Origin: Paraphysomonas bandaiensis
Taxonomy: Eukaryota > Chrysophyceae
Direction: 5' to 3'
Assembly: GCA_965644295.1 (NCBI GenBank)
Contig: CBFFRP010000255.1
Coordinates: forward strand, 1 to 64,000
Length of the DNA: 64,000 bases
This document shows, in pieces, positions 60,401 through 64,000 of this stretch (positions are counted from its first letter, which is position 1; each line of letters starts with the position of its first letter). The notes beneath the pieces are model-generated. The model worked only from the letters and a program-made list of their open reading frames with translations, had not been told where the DNA came from and did no database searches. A program made the position numbers and the translations under genes.

Positions 60401-63400
60401 CATTGACTGTGTCAAATATCGTCAGAGCGCATGATGGACACATAGATTCTACATACCGTTGGTTGTTTCTAGATACTTTAATACTATTGCCGGGAAAGTT
60501 GTTAAAACAAAATATGAGTTCGAAACTAATTCAGGCTTATCTTTACACAAAGCCCTCAGTATAGATATAGACGACTCTAATATCTGTGATGAATACACAG
60601 CCATGTGGGCATGCGGTGTCTTGCATTTGCAGACATCATCAATATCATCATTCCGATGAATCTCGTCATACTGTGGCAACAGAACTTTCGTTTGACTTGA
60701 ATCGCAGGTAGGAGCTGTTGCCACGAGACATGCAGCAACCATTTCCACAACCTTCCCCAACAAACCTTCGTTTAACATGGTTCGCATATCTGAAGCGGGG
60801 ATACTTGGGAGAACAAACGTTAAAAACCGAATGCGTGAAACATTTCCGTGAAATTCTCCTTGAATGTGAGAATTCAATCGTAGTTCAGCCAGAGCGCAAG
60901 GAAATAACTCTAAAGCTTGAGTTTGTAACCTCTAAAAATAAAATATTACGAGAATTTACTCCATCTATATCGTAGCCTAACCGTTGATAACAGTGTCAAT
61001 AGCAACTCGCCATAGCGGCGCGGACTACTACATTTAGAACCTTCATCAACTCCTCCGTGGATAGAGTCTCGTACGAAGGTCTTCCAACACAATGCGCATT
61101 TCTCAGCAGCCTGCACACCTTCACTACAAACACATTAATCTAGATAAAATATGTGAAGAACATCACCTCAGTATTTTCAGCAAGCATTGCTCAAAACCCT
61201 TATTCAGTTCTGCGCTGGAAGCACAGACTTCCAGCATTACTTCATCGATATCTTCTATAGCATCTAGATCGTTTATATCGTCGTCCATCGCGGGATTCAT
61301 TATATCCGTATCAGTTGGCAAGGTACTATTGTCGGATACCGCTGCAACAGAAAACAGCATTATGTCCACTAATATGTGGGCATAAAAATGCTGTTCCAGT
61401 GGAGTAGCATCCAGTGGAAGCTCCATCAGTACAACGAACCGATCTGAGTTAATATTGCAGTCAATCTGCATTAAACCTTCCATAATACTCTCTGCCAGAT
61501 TATACTTTTTCACAATATCGCAGGAGTTGTGAGCAACAGTGATTTCTGTTAATTTGATTCGCAAATTCTTCACAGTGGTTGCCAGGGGCTTGAGGTGATT
61601 CAAAAATTCCTTGCCTTTTTGAAAAGAAGGATTCAAATCAACAAGTCCATGAGAAATGTAGACACTTATCCAGGCCACCCACAAAGCCGCCTCACATACA
61701 TGACGATGCACGTTGGCAGAGGATGGTGGTTCTGGCTCAAAAGACGACGCAAAATAGAAAACTGGACCTGCTTCGCACTTTGTCTCGGTTGGTGAGGAGA
61801 CATTCAAAAGCTTTTCCATCCGATTATAAACATCCATAGCAATGACATAAATTGAATTTATGACAAAAGAATCCCGAAAAAATACTCCGCGTCCCGTCCG
61901 ATCAAAACTACAACTAACAATTTGACCGCATAAAAGGGCAAGGTATACACCTCCATTGGCTGGTGCGAGTGAACACCAATCAGCCTTTATATTCGTATCG
62001 CATGTATTGGATGAGTATTGTATACCACCAGTTGAATCCGAGCAATACGCCTCAAGAGTCGTAGATGTGACCGTGGCACCGCCATCTCGCAGTGACTGCA
62101 AAACGGGGCCAGAAGAGTCACAGTCATCGCAGTATTTTTCTGGTTTCGACTTCTTTCGGCGCCTTTTCTTTTTAGGCTCCTCACATACTTCTTCTTTATC
62201 ACGCAGAGCAATGTTTTCTTTAATACAAAGATTTTCGTTAGCATGATCAATCAATCGACATGAGACAAATGTTCTAATTATATTAATGGCGACCTCCTCC
62301 TCGACGGAATGGTTGAGTTGAACGACCCCGACACAGCGAGAATGAAGTTCTCGCATTAGGGCCACAGCATCCATTATTAGATTTGTATTGTCTGGAAGCC
62401 TTTTCAGCTCTGCGCCATCCATAAAATCATCTCTGATTCCGTCGTCCTTCAATTCTATCGAGACATCAACTGTGCTGTCTGTGGGCATAGCCACCAAGCC
62501 ACAGTCCCCAACAACAACAGCCAAGCTGATAATTTTACAGAGTATTCTAGCTGTAGCGAGGAAAAATCGTCTACTTGCATTCTCGGAACTCTGTGCCGAT
62601 AGAAGTTGAATGCCATTAATCCGAATATTGTTCATCACTTGGAGAATGGAATGAAAAGTGCCGTTTACCCAGGTTATTGAAGACGGTAACCCATGACAGT
62701 CGCAGTGTAATGCTTGTATTCGCGAGAGCAGATCACCGGATGAAAGTAGTGCTCCGTGTAACACAGAATCGATGTCTCCTGCTGAAAATCCACCAATATA
62801 CACCCTGACACACACACGAATCGCTTCTGCTGTCAACGGAATCACTGTGTTGGCACTCAGTGACGTGATGTTGGGGACAGATGTGTTCAAGGCAGACAAC
62901 AATAATGGGATACGGGAATGAATTACTCTATCTGCATCAGACCACGATGCACAGCTAGCGATATACTCCTCTCTTCGATTAAGGGAGCATACAGCATCAA
63001 GAGCAGCTCCTCGAATATCGTCATTAGTTTCCTGCGCTATAGCCTTACTTAGTGCCCCAAATACATCGTCCACCAAGGCAGCTGTGCGCAGACTCTCCAC
63101 ACCTCGTCCAAGTAAATGTTTCAAAAGCAGCAGTCCTGAGTGACGCACCGTCCATATGCTCTCATAGGAACACATTTCCAGTGCACTGCGGAGAGCAATC
63201 TCTGTTGCCTCGATATCACCTGTCTCATGGTGGGCGAACGTTGCACACACAACAGCTACAAGCTCTGCAGCAGCCTCTTTCACTGGTGAGTATAACGGGG
63301 TATTCGTAGTGTGTCCAGCATCATCGCTCTCACCTGCTACGTCCATAAAACGGTCCAGCAAAAGGACTGACAGTCCGGTCGCCAGAATATCTTCTGCAAG

Positions 63401-64000
63401 AAACGGTGGTATACGAGGGCTATCTTCGGGATTCGGGTTCATCAGCGACAATCCTTCCAGCACACCGACAAGACTATGACAGCGCCCATGACGTGATACC
63501 CAACTGTCAGCCAAAAGACCCGATACCATGAACCGCAGCAAACGCACAAACCAACTCTCGTTTGATTCATTATCCCGCAATTCCAAGTTTCCGCTTCCAT
63601 TATTCTCCGAACTGTACGCAGAGTTCTCTGAATCTTGTGGTGTAATGGTGACATCCTTGCTTCCTAGCAAATCCTTCACGCGCATGTACCGCACAGACAC
63701 CGCTGCATCTCGACTGGCTGTTTCCTTGCCCAACCGTCTCCGTAAGGCCGACCTCTGCTGTTTTACCCATTGGGAACCGTATATAAGGTCCCCATCTGTT
63801 TCACTTTTACCGCTATCGCCATAGAGCTCCACCCCATTAGACACTATATGGCTGATATCGATATCATGTCTAGATAATATGACCCCATCCGACTCACCTA
63901 TGAGAAAACAACAATCAAATCATTACACTGGTACACTCAACACCCTCCCCTTACCAGACTCCAGGAGCGGTATTAAGGTCGACTGATACTTCACACATAA
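57470..64000 (-). CDS. MOT1: BTAF1/Mot1-like TBP-associated Snf2-family ATPase (5' end beyond window)
   Basis: Mot1/BTAF1 removes TATA-binding protein from DNA using ATP. The C-terminal ATPase is Snf2-type: [14 protein letters not shown] and [10 protein letters not shown] (Walker A, cut by an intron after the lysine), DEAH-box [28 protein letters not shown], helicase C-lobe [35 protein letters not shown] and [19 protein letters not shown] long HEAT-repeat region precedes it, starting from the short N-terminal motif [16 protein letters not shown], which corresponds to the LLGS(A)GKE segment of Mot1, and [12 protein letters not shown]. An acidic insertion of about 70 residues (58080-58290) lies inside the C-lobe between the ATPase subdomains. 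The final exon ends IMDSLRS with stop at 57470. At 63955-64000 another upstream exon is cut by the window edge. Confidence 0.9.

Overview
The window is nuclear DNA of an intron-bearing eukaryote. Genes are cut by short GT-AG introns (mostly 45-110 bases), coding density is moderate, and intergenic DNA is AT-rich with microsatellites, minisatellites and transposons. No rRNA, tRNA, CRISPR or bacterial operon was seen. A giant EF-hand/coiled-coil/IQ protein, a MAP kinase with a TQH activation motif, a bacterial-looking 3-hydroxybutyrate dehydrogenase and an organelle-type YbaB protein suggest a unicellular protist, possibly stramenopile-like; this lineage guess is weak and rests only on protein character.

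Layout. 1-2179 (-): MAP-kinase gene running off the left edge. 2180-5141: repeat-rich intergenic DNA with a foldback element, a minisatellite and two relics of a small element family. 5147-10601 (-): complete Ty1/copia retrotransposon with identical 293-bp LTRs, a 5-bp target duplication and an intact 1,570-residue Gag-Pol. 11132-21678 (-): one giant eight-exon gene of about 3,365 residues. Then YbaB (+), a U-box-like conserved protein (-), BdhA-like dehydrogenase (+), a PI4K-beta-like kinase with an N-terminal membrane region (+), ESCRT-III VPS2/CHMP2 (-), an AT-hook/PHD/2-oxoglutarate-dioxygenase fusion (+), MCM7 (-), a five-KH protein (+), a hAT relic and a solo LTR, kynurenine 3-monooxygenase (-), a 436-bp ATGT microsatellite, a sulfotransferase (+), a triple HMG-box protein (-), a PAP2 phosphatase (-), a membrane J-protein (+), a solo LTR carrying a nested element, and BTAF1/Mot1 (-), which runs off the right edge.

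The genes do not form a pathway. They are unlinked cellular genes mostly alternating in strand, so intergenic spaces are mostly divergent promoters or convergent 3' ends. Several concern chromatin and replication (MCM7, BTAF1, HMG-box, PHD-dioxygenase) and several membranes and lipids (PI4K, PAP2, VPS2, J-protein). I joined exons by eye from splice sites. For the giant gene, YbaB, BdhA, PI4K, VPS2, PHD-dioxygenase, KH, HMG, PAP2 and J-protein the exon lengths add up in frame. For MAPK, MCM7, KMO and BTAF1 I give gene extents and domain evidence rather than every exon.

Most worth a second look: the dioxygenase fused to ten AT-hooks and a PHD finger; the membrane-anchored PI4K; the giant protein with a four-times repeated motif; and a dispersed element family making 10-bp target duplications, one copy of which lies inside a solo LTR.
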